Source: Chryseobacterium sp. YIM B08800 (GTDB taxonomy: Bacteria > Bacteroidota > Bacteroidia > Flavobacteriales > Weeksellaceae). From it: a DNA stretch of 64,000 nt. Shown here piece by piece: positions 10,371-18,935 of the stretch. The DNA is taken from NCBI RefSeq assembly GCF_026163565.1, contig NZ_JAPDKN010000011.1:156269-220268 (forward strand), given 5' to 3'. Position 1 is the first letter of the stretch, and each line of letters begins with the position of its first letter. The notes beneath the pieces are model-generated. The model did not search any database, was not told the origin of the DNA, and saw nothing but the letters and a program-made list of their open reading frames with translations. The translations under genes and the position numbers were made by a program.

Positions 10371-10401
10371 AACCTAACAGGTTTTTAAAACCTGTTAGGT
10401 T
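10371..10401. repeat. Perfect 31-base palindrome (AACCTAACAGG type)
   Basis: AACCTAACAGGTTTT, one T, then the exact complement. It lies between two ctlX-tail/terminator copies. It has no T-run of its own and looks like a dispersed palindromic element rather than a terminator. Confidence 0.7.
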
Positions 10402-10425
10402 TAATTTCTGAAGAATGAAACGCAA

Positions 10426-10461
10426 ATTATATATTTGTTGAGTTTTTCTACCTAAAAATAA
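10426..10461 (+). pseudogene. More decayed copy of the ctlX 3' end (copy 3)
   Basis: Aligns with copy 2 over the part corresponding to CMLAEVFLPK, including the shared end TACCTAAAAATAA. It is followed at a similar distance by a related terminator, so copies 2 and 3 look like a tandem duplication of tail plus terminator. The similarity alone is modest; the matching order makes the case. Confidence 0.6.
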
Positions 10462-10486
10462 ATTATTTTAAATTAAACAAAATAAA

Positions 10487-10516
10487 AACTTCTGGCTTTA
10501 ACTAAGGTCGGAAGTT
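10487..10516 (+). terminator. Terminator following ctlX-tail copy 3
   Basis: Stem AACTTCTGGC / GTCGGAAGTT with wobble pairs and a T-run. It is related in loop and stem to the hairpin at 10326. Confidence 0.8.
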
Positions 10517-10555
10517 TTTTTATGCTTCAATCTTAAGCAACCATTAAAAAAACTT

Positions 10556-10563
10556 TAAATTTG
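10556..10563 (+). promoter_or_regulatory. -7 promoter box for the GH43-like gene
   Basis: TAAATTTG, a match to TAnnTTTG, 21 bases before the ATG at 10585. Confidence 0.6.
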
Positions 10564-10584
10564 TAGAAATATAAAGTTTTGATT

Positions 10585-12345
10585 ATGAGTAAGAGATTAT
10601 ATTTCAGCATGGTAGTAATACTTCTGTGCTTTTTTTCAAATGCACAGCAGAAAACGTATTGCAACCCAATCAATATCGACTATGGTTACACCCCTTTTGA
10701 AGTTTTTTCAAAGCAAGGAAAACACCGTGCTACTGCAGATCCTGTAATTGTTAATTTTCAGAAAAAGCTTTTTCTTTTTTCTACCAATCAGGAAGGATAT
10801 TGGTACAGTGACAATATGCTCGACTGGAAATTTATCAAAAGAAAATTCCTGAGAGATAATAAATATACTCACGATCTGAACGCTCCAGCAGTTTGGGCGA
10901 TGAAAGATACTTTATATGTTTACGGTTCAACCTGGGAACAGGATTTCCCGATCTGGAAAAGCACCAATCCTACAAAAGATGATTGGAAAATTGCTGTAGA
11001 TACTTTGAAAGTGGGAGCTTGGGATCCTGCTTTTCATTATGATGAAGACAAAAATAAACTCTATTTATATTGGGGATCGAGCAATGAATGGCCTCTTTTA
11101 GGAACTGAAGTAAAAGTTAAAAATTTGCAGTCTGAAGGTTTTGTAAAACCTATTTTACGATTAAAACCAGAAGATCACGGTTGGGAAAGATTTGGAGAAT
11201 ATAATGATAATGTTTTCTTGCAACCCTTTGTGGAAGGAGCTTGGGTAACCAAATATAAAGATAAATATTACATGCAATATGGCGCTCCGGCAACAGAGTT
11301 CAGCGGATATTCTGACGGAGTTTACGTTTCTAAAAATCCATTAGAAGGTTACGAATACCAACAGCACAATCCTTTTTCTTATAAGCCCGGAGGTTTTGCG
11401 AGAGGAGCGGGACACGGTGCTACTTTTGAAGATAATTATAAAAACTGGTGGCACGTTTCTACCATTTTTATTTCCACTAAAAATAATTTTGAAAGACGTT
11501 TGGGAATCTGGCCTGCAGGTTTTGATAAAGATGATGTAATGTACACGAACACTGCTTATGGTGATTATCCGACTTTGCTTCCTCAGTTTGCACAAGGAAA
11601 AGATTTTTCTAAAGGACTTTTCACAGGCTGGATGTTGCTAAATTATAACAAACCCGTTCAAGTTTCGTCTACTTTAGGAGGATATCATTCGAATAATGCG
11701 GTCGATGAAGATATTAAAACCTATTGGAGTGCAAAAACCGGGAATTCTGGTGAGTGGTTTCAGACCGATCTAGGTGAAGTTTCAACCATTAATGCAATTC
11801 AGATAAACTATGCAGATCAGGATGTTGAGTTTATGGGAAAAACTTTAGGCAAAATGCATCAGTATAAAATCTATGGCTCAAATGATGGCAAAAAATGGAA
11901 AGTAATTGTTGATAAAAGTAAGAATACCAAAGACGTTCCTCATGATTATGTAGAATTGGAGAAACCAGCCGAAGCAAGATTTTTAAAAATGGAAAATCTG
12001 AAAATGCCAACAGGAAAGTTTGCATTAAGCGGTTTCAGAGTTTTTGGAAAAGGTGCGGGTGCAAAACCTGCAAAAGTTCAGAACTTTGTTCCATTGAGAG
12101 CCGACCCGAAAAAATATGGTGAAAGAAGAAGCATCTGGATGAAATGGCAACAAAACTCAGAAGCCGATGGCTACGTTATTTATTGGGGAAAATCTCCGGA
12201 TAAATTATACGGAAGCATTATGGTGTACGGTAAAAATGAATATTTTTTCACAGGAGCTGACCGAGTAGATTCTTATTATTTCCAGATTGAAGCGTTTAAT
12301 GCAAACGGGGTTTCAGAAAGAACGGAAGTTGTTAAATCTGAATAA
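10585..12345 (+). CDS. Secreted family-43-like glycoside hydrolase with F5/8-type C and fibronectin-like domains
   Basis: A 586-residue exported enzyme; the signal peptide ends near FSNAQQ. Residues about 25-330 resemble a five-bladed GH43-type propeller: RATADPVI near 47 with a candidate catalytic Asp, HDLNAPAVWA, GAWDPAFHYDED, then EGAWVTKYKDKYYMQY with a candidate acid Glu. Residues about 350-480 look like an F5/8-type C (discoidin) carbohydrate-binding domain (NAVDEDIKTYWSA, WFQTDLGE, ALSGFRVFG). The last 90 residues resemble a fibronectin type III fold. The likely role is trimming plant-type polysaccharide side chains outside the cell; the exact sugar is not deducible. An in-frame TTG two codons upstream is ignored in favour of the ATG. 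Confidence 0.85.
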   Translation: MSKRLYFSMVVILLCFFSNAQQKTYCNPINIDYGYTPFEVFSKQGKHRATADPVIVNFQKKLFLFSTNQEGYWYSDNMLDWKFIKRKFLRDNKYTHDLNAPAVWAMKDTLYVYGSTWEQDFPIWKSTNPTKDDWKIAVDTLKVGAWDPAFHYDEDKNKLYLYWGSSNEWPLLGTEVKVKNLQSEGFVKPILRLKPEDHGWERFGEYNDNVFLQPFVEGAWVTKYKDKYYMQYGAPATEFSGYSDGVYVSKNPLEGYEYQQHNPFSYKPGGFARGAGHGATFEDNYKNWWHVSTIFISTKNNFERRLGIWPAGFDKDDVMYTNTAYGDYPTLLPQFAQGKDFSKGLFTGWMLLNYNKPVQVSSTLGGYHSNNAVDEDIKTYWSAKTGNSGEWFQTDLGEVSTINAIQINYADQDVEFMGKTLGKMHQYKIYGSNDGKKWKVIVDKSKNTKDVPHDYVELEKPAEARFLKMENLKMPTGKFALSGFRVFGKGAGAKPAKVQNFVPLRADPKKYGERRSIWMKWQQNSEADGYVIYWGKSPDKLYGSIMVYGKNEYFFTGADRVDSYYFQIEAFNANGVSERTEVVKSE

Positions 12346-12395
12346 TTTTGAAATAAATAATAGTACTTTAGAAACTCCTTTCGTGGAGTTCACAA

Positions 12396-12433
12396 AAAGC
12401 TGGCGTGCATTTACCTAAAAGCACGTCAGCTTT
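12396..12433 (+). terminator. Terminator after the GH43-like gene
   Basis: Stem AAAGCTGGCGTGC / GCACGTCAGCTTT, with a 12-base loop and T-run. A second hairpin (GCAGGC / GCCTGC, 12442-12472) with T-rich tail follows before the convergent gene. Confidence 0.82.
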
Positions 12434-12475
12434 TTTTAATTGCAGGCTTGCTTTTTTAAAATCGACGCCTGCTTT

Positions 12476-13351
12476 TTATTTTTCGTCAGTATGCATTAGG
12501 AATTCATTGATTGAATTAATGATAAAAGGTGCATTTTTCTTATTATTCCAATCTAAATGACCTCCCGGAAACTCATAAGATTGATTAAAGACCTGATTTT
12601 TATTCAAAACAGAATCTAAAATTTTCTTCTGAGATAGCGGAATAACCTGATCATTATTCCCATAAAAAGAAATGGTGGGTGGAGAATTTTTATTGATCCA
12701 ATAAACTGGATTTGGAATGTCTTGATTTGGAATGTCTGTTGGAGTTGGTTTAGTTAAATCGATCATATGTTTTTCAACAAAATCGTAATCAGAATAGTTT
12801 TTAAAATTGGGATCTGATAAATCTGCCGGACCTACAATATTTACAATTGCTTTTATTTTTGTTCTGTGCTTGTCATCAAAAAGTCTGTTGTAACCATATA
12901 ACATGGATAAATGTGCACCTGCACTGTTTCCAAGCAAAATAAATTGAGGAATAAATTTCATTTCTACAGATTTTTTAACGAGAAAATCTAAAGCATTATC
13001 AATATCATCAGTTTGATTGGGTAGAATAAAAGAACTGTTGTTTGCCAATCTATAATTAATATTAGCAAAAGCATGATCAGGGAATTTCTCCATCATAGAA
13101 AGAGCAAAACGAGTAAGGTCAGATTTATCTCCCGCTTTCCAACCTCCTCCATGTACAATTACAAAAATACCTTTAATAGAATTTTTATTTTTAGGAAAAT
13201 AGAGATCTAATTGTTGTGCAGAATTTTTTCCATAAGAAATATTCTTCTGTACATCGAAAGAAATATTATTATTGAGCCTAATCGTTTTTTCTTTACAGCT
13301 AAAAATAATTAAAATCAAAAATAAAAGTTTCAGATTTTTTTTCATACTCAT
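12476..13351 (-). CDS. Alpha/beta hydrolase lipoprotein (esterase family)
   Basis: A 291-residue protein with a lipoprotein signal, lipobox Cys near residue 19 (IIFSC). The alpha/beta-hydrolase elements are complete: oxyanion motif HGGGW at 67, nucleophile elbow GNSAG with Ser at about 143, Asp near 234 (GNNDQVIP) and His near 265 (GGHLDW). This is the carboxylesterase or feruloyl-esterase-like branch (BD-FAE type). It is probably anchored at the cell envelope and acts on ester substrates, possibly sugar-linked esters given the nearby glycosidase. A second Met two codons in (13345) could be the true start. It lies 68 bases downstream of the receptor gene on the same strand. Confidence 0.85.
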   Translation of the reverse strand: MSMKKNLKLLFLILIIFSCKEKTIRLNNNISFDVQKNISYGKNSAQQLDLYFPKNKNSIKGIFVIVHGGGWKAGDKSDLTRFALSMMEKFPDHAFANINYRLANNSSFILPNQTDDIDNALDFLVKKSVEMKFIPQFILLGNSAGAHLSMLYGYNRLFDDKHRTKIKAIVNIVGPADLSDPNFKNYSDYDFVEKHMIDLTKPTPTDIPNQDIPNPVYWINKNSPPTISFYGNNDQVIPLSQKKILDSVLNKNQVFNQSYEFPGGHLDWNNKKNAPFIINSINEFLMHTDEK

Positions 13352-13361
13352 AAATATAATC

Positions 13362-13389
13362 GAAACCCACCAATTTCTTGATGGGTTTC
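13362..13389 (-). terminator. Hairpin between the receptor and esterase genes
   Basis: 8-bp stem GAAACCCA / TGGGTTTC with a 12-base loop, downstream of the receptor stop. The T-run is poor, so termination is likely only partial. Confidence 0.5.
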
Positions 13390-13419
13390 TTACAAAATAA
13401 AATATATGAAGATTGAATG

Positions 13420-15702
13420 TTAACGTGTTCTGCTTTTGATTGCGTCTGATGCGCCTTCGATGTCTCTTACTTTTTTCACTTTTTGGTTTCCGAAGTTATA
13501 AGTGATACTAAATGTTCCACCTCTTCTGAATTGGTCGTTTCTTACATAGTTGTAATTTCCGTTGGCTTGATAATCTTCAATTTCTACGATGTTTGTTCTT
13601 AAAACATCATTTAGATTTAAAGCAAAAGTCCAGTCGTTCCAGTTTTTCTTGATGCTTAAATCTAAACTCATTAAGTTTTTCAGCATTCCCAGTTCAATTT
13701 GCTGTTTGTCTACGAAGAAATAATTAACTCCCAAAAACCATGTTTTCTTTTTGTCTAAACGAATCGTGTTATTGGTTTGGATAAGGATACTTGTTGATTT
13801 GATATTATTACTGTACACAATTTCTTTTCCATCTTTATCAAGAAAAATATCTCCGTTGGTAGGATCTACAGCTAAAGAGCCATTGTTGACATTGTGCTGT
13901 ACTCCCACGTTGAAATTCATCGTTAGATATTGTTTGAAGAAAGTTTTTTGAATTCCCACCATCGCAGACATTTCCTGTTTATCACCAAAATTTGTTCTTA
14001 TGTAACGAAGTACATTCTGCTCGCTAATTGTACCATCCATAGATTTTGCATACCCTTGTAGCGGAACTTGGGTAATGACATCCTTAAAGTAAGAGTGATT
14101 TAAAATCAAGAAATAAGAACTTTTGTACATGTACGTTAATTCTTGATTATACGTTGACGAAGCTTTTACAAAAGGGTTGTTTTGGGTATAATTGTTTTCG
14201 GTAAGAATATTTCTTACGGGATTCAGCTCCCAGAAACTTGGTCTTCTCATTCTGCTTGAAAATGCGTAAGAAATGTTATTTTTATCATTGATCGCATAAT
14301 TAACGCTCAGATACGGAAGTAAATTATTATAATTTCTTTCAATCTTTCTGTATTCCTCGGTAGCATTATCTGAAGTTCCCAAGCTGTTGGTAATTTCGTA
14401 TCGGGTACCAATTTTTCCGGAAAGTTTATCAGAGAATTTCTTTTCTAATGTTAAATAGGCGCCATAAATATTTTCATCATAAATGAAGTGATTAGGATTA
14501 TGCTCTTCTGCTTTTAATGGAGGTATTGGGTTTTCCCTGTACGTGTCATTCTTTGTGTCGTTATCAGTTTTTGTTTTATTAAAATTACCACCAACAGCTA
14601 TTGTAAAATCATTCTTAAACTTCTGGATATAATCTACAGTACTGGAAAAATTATTGATGATTTGTGGCAGATTCTGAATAATGGTCTGGTTTGGGTTCAA
14701 TTGTGTGTTATTTCCTGCATAATCTGCGAAAAAAGTTTTGTTGTCGGTAAACTGAAATCTTTTATAATTTAGATAAGCTGCATTTACATTTAATTTACTT
14801 CCCAATGAATCGGTTTTTAATTCATAATTTAAGTTAACCGAATTATTGTAAGAACGAGCATCTTCTTTGTTTCTAGAGTTGGTATAATTAGTCTTAAAAG
14901 ATTGTGTGTTTTCATCAAATGCACGGATGGTATTAAATAAATTAACCGTAGAATTATAACTTTTATTGGCACTTGAGTTCCATGATAATGCTAAATTACT
15001 TTTTTCTGTCAATTGATAATCAAAATTCAGATAACCACCAATATATTGATTCGGATCATCAATGTTTCCTGTAGATTCGTTAGAAGATAGATCATTTCCG
15101 TTTCTCAGAACATAATGTTGAGCATCAATATTGTTTCCACCATACAAATTGGCACTGATTCCTAATTTATCTTTTCTGTAGTTGGCTGAAAAACTTGCAG
15201 AGCTTCCGTTGTATTTGTTTTGAGAATTAGACATTCTCATGTTTCCATTCAGACCGTCGCTCATTTTCTTTTTAAGAATGATATTGATAATTCCATCTGA
15301 AGCTTCTACCTGAAACTCACTTCCGGGAACAGTAATTACTTCAATTTTCTGAATGTTTTCTGCGGGAGTATTTTTTAAAAACTGAGTTACAGATTCAGCA
15401 TCCATATTGGTTTTTCTACCGTTGATGTAGATTAGGGCATTATTTTTTCCTGCAATTTTTAATGTTTTATCATCTGTTGTAGAAAGTAGGGGAGTCTGTC
15501 TCAATAGATCGAAAGTTGTATTTCCTTTTGCTACAGGCGATGCCGCTACGTCGTATACAAAACGGTCGCTTTGTTTTTTGAAAACCTGCTTTTTCAATAC
15601 AACTTCTTCTATTTTTTGAGTTTTTACTGAATCCGTTTTTTTTTCTTGGGCAAAAGTAAATCCGCTAAAGAAAAGTGCTGCGATGAATATTTGAGTTTTC
15701 AT
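13420..15702 (-). CDS. TonB-dependent receptor-like outer-membrane beta-barrel protein
   Basis: A 760-residue outer-membrane protein with signal peptide (ending near FTFAQ). Residues about 45-135 form a plug-like domain with DLLRQTPLLSTT, INGRKTNMDAESV and the VEVITVPGSEF-type block typical of this group. The remainder is a long barrel with alternating aromatic residues. The end (SITYNFG followed by a charged tail) is unlike the terminal aromatic of many porins but common in this family. No N-terminal CarboxypepD-like domain or SusD partner is present, so it is not a classical SusC. The substrate is unknown; siderophore, metal complex or peptide are options. A -7 box lies at 15752 on the same strand. 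Confidence 0.85.
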   Translation of the reverse strand: MKTQIFIAALFFSGFTFAQEKKTDSVKTQKIEEVVLKKQVFKKQSDRFVYDVAASPVAKGNTTFDLLRQTPLLSTTDDKTLKIAGKNNALIYINGRKTNMDAESVTQFLKNTPAENIQKIEVITVPGSEFQVEASDGIINIILKKKMSDGLNGNMRMSNSQNKYNGSSASFSANYRKDKLGISANLYGGNNIDAQHYVLRNGNDLSSNESTGNIDDPNQYIGGYLNFDYQLTEKSNLALSWNSSANKSYNSTVNLFNTIRAFDENTQSFKTNYTNSRNKEDARSYNNSVNLNYELKTDSLGSKLNVNAAYLNYKRFQFTDNKTFFADYAGNNTQLNPNQTIIQNLPQIINNFSSTVDYIQKFKNDFTIAVGGNFNKTKTDNDTKNDTYRENPIPPLKAEEHNPNHFIYDENIYGAYLTLEKKFSDKLSGKIGTRYEITNSLGTSDNATEEYRKIERNYNNLLPYLSVNYAINDKNNISYAFSSRMRRPSFWELNPVRNILTENNYTQNNPFVKASSTYNQELTYMYKSSYFLILNHSYFKDVITQVPLQGYAKSMDGTISEQNVLRYIRTNFGDKQEMSAMVGIQKTFFKQYLTMNFNVGVQHNVNNGSLAVDPTNGDIFLDKDGKEIVYSNNIKSTSILIQTNNTIRLDKKKTWFLGVNYFFVDKQQIELGMLKNLMSLDLSIKKNWNDWTFALNLNDVLRTNIVEIEDYQANGNYNYVRNDQFRRGGTFSITYNFGNQKVKKVRDIEGASDAIKSRTR

Positions 15703-15751
15703 AATTATATTTTTTAGTTTAGATGCTTGTATCTATTATTATTTTACATTG

Positions 15752-15759
15752 CAAAGATA
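15752..15759 (-). promoter_or_regulatory. -7 promoter box for the outer-membrane receptor
   Basis: TATCTTTG on the minus strand, a match to TAnnTTTG, about 50 bases upstream of the receptor start. The rest of 15703-15983 is AT-rich divergent promoter space. Confidence 0.6.
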
Positions 15760-15983
15760 TATAATAAATTTAGTATCATGCAATACAAAGTAGTGTAAAT
15801 GTTTTTAAATAAAATTTAACTCACTGATTTACAGGTCTTAAATTTTGAAATTTAAATTTCGTAATGTTTAATTGTTTATATAATTAGACAACTAAATCAT
15901 GAATTTTGTTACAATTAAATTTAAAAATATTTAAATTCACTTTTTTTTGATTAATTTAGATTGAACAAAAAAATTAATAACTT

Positions 15984-17744
15984 ATGACAAAAATCTATTC
16001 TTTATTCCTTATTCTTGCACTTCTTATTTCGTGCAAAAGCGACTCTTTTATTGAGCTAGACAACCCGGAAAATCCGGCGACCGATTTTAATTTTGGGAAC
16101 AATACTCAGAGAAGTTTTCATGGTATCGTACTTTCTACAGATGGAAATCCGGTTTCTGGTGCAACAATAACCATTGGTTCTGCAACAGCGCAAACAAATT
16201 CTAAAGGTATCTTCGTAATCAAAAATGCAGACGTGAAAGAAAACTTTGCCTATGTAAAAGCTACCAAAGCGGGTTTTGTAAATGGGTTTCGTACAATGGT
16301 TCCTACCAATGGAAGTAACAAGATTAATATTATGATGATTCCTGCAACCAATACCTCTACGATTTCTTCAGGTGCAACGGCAACGGTTTCTTTACCAAAT
16401 GGGACAAAAGTAAAATTTGACGGCAGTTTCAAAGATGCAAACGGAAATGTTTATAGCGGAAATGTAAACGTTGCGATGTTTCATCTAAAACCCTCAGATC
16501 AATATCTTAATGAATTGATGCCGGGTTCTTTTCTTGCCAATAATTCTAATGGAAACTCAAGAATTATGGAAACTTACGGAATGCTTCATGTGCAATTAAC
16601 GGGAGCTTCAGGGCAAAATCTTCAGATTGCCAATGGGCATACTGCAGAGATGACTGTGGCTATTGATCCAACTCAAATATCGACGTCTACTGCAACAATT
16701 CCGTTATGGTCTTTTAACGAAACTACAGGTATTTGGCAAGAAGAAGGTTCTGCAACAAAAGTTGGAAATACCTATGTAGGAAATGTAAGTCATTTCTCAT
16801 GGTGGAATTGTGATGCACAGTTTCCTGTAGCTACTCTGAAAGTAAATGTTAAAAATCCTGCAGGACAGCCCCTAAGTAATGTACAGGTTTACATAAGAAG
16901 ACTCGGGCAAACTTATGACGTATACGGAAATACTGATGCAAATGGGTTGGCTTCAGGATTGATTCCGGCAAATGAAACAGTGATGGTAAGAATTTACAAC
17001 AATTGTGGAACTCTTATACACAATGTTAATGTTGGTCCTTTTAGCGCAGGTACGATAAATACAATTCCGGATATTGTACTGGCTTCTGTTCCTAATTATG
17101 AAATCAAAGGCGTGTTAAAAACGTGTAGTGGAGCTAATGTTACAGATGGAGTAGTTTATTTGAAATATGTGGGAGCAACAAATTATTTTCAAACAATATC
17201 TGCAGTAACTACTAATGGTAATTTCTCGTTTAACGTAGTGGGATGTAATAATAATCAACAATTTAATCTTGAAGGAATAGATATTACCAATGCACAGGAA
17301 AGTGGCAATATTGCTTTTACAGGAATAAGCCCGGTGACAAATCTTGGAAACATTACCACTTGCGGAACGATTTCTGAGTTTGTTAATTATCAGATCGATA
17401 ATCAGGCTGTTCAGGCATGTGTTAATGGCTTTTCAGCAAATTTAGATGCTGCTTATTTAGGTATCATGCATAATCAGTTACCGGTTGGAACAAGCCCATA
17501 CTTTAATCTTCAAGCTAACGGTATAACTTCAGTAGGAACTTATACTTCAGGTTTTACAGTTTTTAATGGACCAAACGCTCCAATTCCTGCAGCAGGAAAT
17601 AATCTGACTCTTCAGATAAGCCAGTTTGGAACTGTAAATAATTATATTGATTTTACAATAAACGGAACTTATTCGGATAATGTAAATGGAGTACCAGTAA
17701 CCAGAACTTTATCTGTCACAGGTCATGTGAAAAGAGATTTTTAA
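15984..17744 (+). CDS. Lipoprotein with carboxypeptidase-regulatory-like domains
   Basis: A 586-residue protein with a lipoprotein signal, Cys at 17 (ALLISC), followed by KSDS as in surface-exported Bacteroidota lipoproteins. Residues about 45-110 form a carboxypeptidase-regulatory-like beta sandwich (GIVLSTDGNPVSGATITIGS). A second similar module begins near 288 (KVNVKNPAGQPLSNVQVYI). A central region around 130-260 carries SLPNGTKVKFDGSF and resembles the middle domain of other large Bacteroidota lipoproteins. The C-terminal part is Asn/Thr-rich beta structure. It probably acts on the cell surface as a binding or adhesion protein. It is divergent from the receptor gene; any functional link is not shown. 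Confidence 0.75.
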   Translation: MTKIYSLFLILALLISCKSDSFIELDNPENPATDFNFGNNTQRSFHGIVLSTDGNPVSGATITIGSATAQTNSKGIFVIKNADVKENFAYVKATKAGFVNGFRTMVPTNGSNKINIMMIPATNTSTISSGATATVSLPNGTKVKFDGSFKDANGNVYSGNVNVAMFHLKPSDQYLNELMPGSFLANNSNGNSRIMETYGMLHVQLTGASGQNLQIANGHTAEMTVAIDPTQISTSTATIPLWSFNETTGIWQEEGSATKVGNTYVGNVSHFSWWNCDAQFPVATLKVNVKNPAGQPLSNVQVYIRRLGQTYDVYGNTDANGLASGLIPANETVMVRIYNNCGTLIHNVNVGPFSAGTINTIPDIVLASVPNYEIKGVLKTCSGANVTDGVVYLKYVGATNYFQTISAVTTNGNFSFNVVGCNNNQQFNLEGIDITNAQESGNIAFTGISPVTNLGNITTCGTISEFVNYQIDNQAVQACVNGFSANLDAAYLGIMHNQLPVGTSPYFNLQANGITSVGTYTSGFTVFNGPNAPIPAAGNNLTLQISQFGTVNNYIDFTINGTYSDNVNGVPVTRTLSVTGHVKRDF

Positions 17745-17769
17745 ATAATTTAAAATAAATTTATAACAG

Positions 17770-17793
17770 AAAAGGACTTGAAAAAGTCCTTTT
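17770..17793. terminator. Bidirectional terminator between convergent genes
   Basis: Perfect 10-bp stem AAAAGGACTT / AAGTCCTTTT with a 4-base loop and T-run, serving the lipoprotein gene and possibly DUF3817 on the other strand. Confidence 0.82.
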
Positions 17794-17794
17794 T

Positions 17795-18133
17795 TTATTC
17801 TCTGTCGAAACGTGCTAGTTTTTTGTCAATCCAAATTGTGGCAAAAGGAAAAAAAGCGGCGATGAGTGCAAAGACAGAATCTTCATCATCCCATTCGTAT
17901 ATTTTTCTTGTAGAAGGAATAAACAGTAGATAAAGCGTAAAAAAGAATCCGTGAATACTTCCAATTGTACTGATGTACACAATCGGTAAAATTCCTTCAG
18001 GATCAACCCTAATCCAAATCATTGCGGTAAAAAGGAAAAACCAAGAAATTGCTTCAGCCAAACAGATTTGCTTAAACCACTTGATGACTTTTTCCTGACC
18101 ATATTTTGCGAAAAAATTTTCGAGAAATTCCAT
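17795..18133 (-). CDS. DUF3817 family membrane protein
   Basis: A 112-residue protein with three hydrophobic segments. The features AEAISWFFLFTAM, IHGFFFTLYLLFI and the FFPFATIWIDKKL tail match the DUF3817 (YdzA-like) integral membrane family of unknown function. It lies downstream of nadD on the same strand, separated only by a heptamer repeat array, and has no visible promoter of its own, so it is probably read through from nadD/recJ. Confidence 0.82.
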   Translation of the reverse strand: MEFLENFFAKYGQEKVIKWFKQICLAEAISWFFLFTAMIWIRVDPEGILPIVYISTIGSIHGFFFTLYLLFIPSTRKIYEWDDEDSVFALIAAFFPFATIWIDKKLARFDRE

Positions 18134-18149
18134 TATATATAATTTTGCC

Positions 18150-18221
18150 TAACTTCTAACTTCTAACTTCTAACTTCTAACTTCTAACTTCTAACTTCTA
18201 ACTTCTAACTTCTAACTTCTA
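18150..18221. repeat. Exact heptanucleotide array (TAACTTC)x10
   Basis: Ten exact head-to-tail copies of TAACTTC occupy 18150-18219; the pattern runs on two more bases. On the minus strand the unit reads TAGAAGT, and its first three bases are the TAG stop codon of nadD. The array fills nearly all the space between nadD and DUF3817. Confidence 0.97.
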
Positions 18222-18803
18222 CTTATAAAAACTACTTCCATCCAAATATTCAAAAACTTCTGGCGGAAGCATCGGTCTTACGTTTTTACCCTGCTTTATC
18301 ATATTACGAATTTCGGTAGCAGACAATTCAATAACTGGTGCTTTTACAAGCGAAATATTTTCATGATTGGTGTATTCATGATCTTTTTTATTTCCTTCAA
18401 AAACTCTTGGATAAACAATAATGTGATGATTTTTGATCAATAGATCAGCATTTTTCCATTTATGTAAACTTCCCAGATTATCTTCACCCATAATTAAGCT
18501 AAAAGAATAATCCGGATGTTTTTCTTTCAGATAGGTTAAAGTATCGATAGTATAACTTGGTGTAGGAAGAGAAAACTCGATATTTGAAGCTCGCATATCC
18601 GGATAATTTTTGATGGCAAGTTCTACCATATCGAGCCTGTTGTGATCGTTCAGAAGCGACTTTTTTTCTTTAAAAGGGTTTTGCGGGCTCACCACAAACC
18701 ACAATTCGTTCATATCCGAATTTTCAAGAATATAATTCGCCAATATCAAATGCCCAATATGAATTGGGTTAAATGATCCGAAAAATAAGCCGATTTTTTT
18801 CAT
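18219..18803 (-). CDS. nadD: Nicotinate-nucleotide adenylyltransferase
   Basis: A 194-residue cytoplasmic enzyme making deamido-NAD from nicotinate mononucleotide and ATP. The nucleotidyltransferase motif FFGSFNPIHIGHL is at residues 8-20, and the second motif, SATEIRNMIKQGK, is near 160. The length is normal. The stop codon is the first triplet of an exact heptamer array, so expansion or contraction there would leave the protein unchanged but alter the distance to DUF3817. It lies downstream of recJ on the same strand, 124 bases apart. Confidence 0.95.
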   Translation of the reverse strand: MKKIGLFFGSFNPIHIGHLILANYILENSDMNELWFVVSPQNPFKEKKSLLNDHNRLDMVELAIKNYPDMRASNIEFSLPTPSYTIDTLTYLKEKHPDYSFSLIMGEDNLGSLHKWKNADLLIKNHHIIVYPRVFEGNKKDHEYTNHENISLVKAPVIELSATEIRNMIKQGKNVRPMLPPEVFEYLDGSSFYK

Positions 18804-18900
18804 TATTTCAGGGCTTTTTGGTACAGGAATAAATATCTGTTACAAGATCTATAGATTTCCGCCAAACAATTAATTCCTTATAATTTCCCATATGTTTTTC

Positions 18901-18935
18901 TAATCCCTAAAGCCTAACTCCTAAAACCTAATCTA
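18901..18935. repeat. Degenerate period-7 array at the recJ stop codon
   Basis: Five consecutive 7-base units: TAATCCC, TAAAGCC, TAACTCC, TAAAACC, TAATCTA. On the minus strand the consensus is about GNNTTAG, and the recJ stop codon TAG (18928-18930) lies in the first units. The periodicity is clear although no two units are identical. Confidence 0.75.

Noticed and set aside
12373..12390. AACTCC / GGAGTT hairpin as a solo copy of the transposase-linked repeat
   Set aside because: The stem resembles A' at 36538, but only six pairs match and the flanking spacer sequence of the element is absent.
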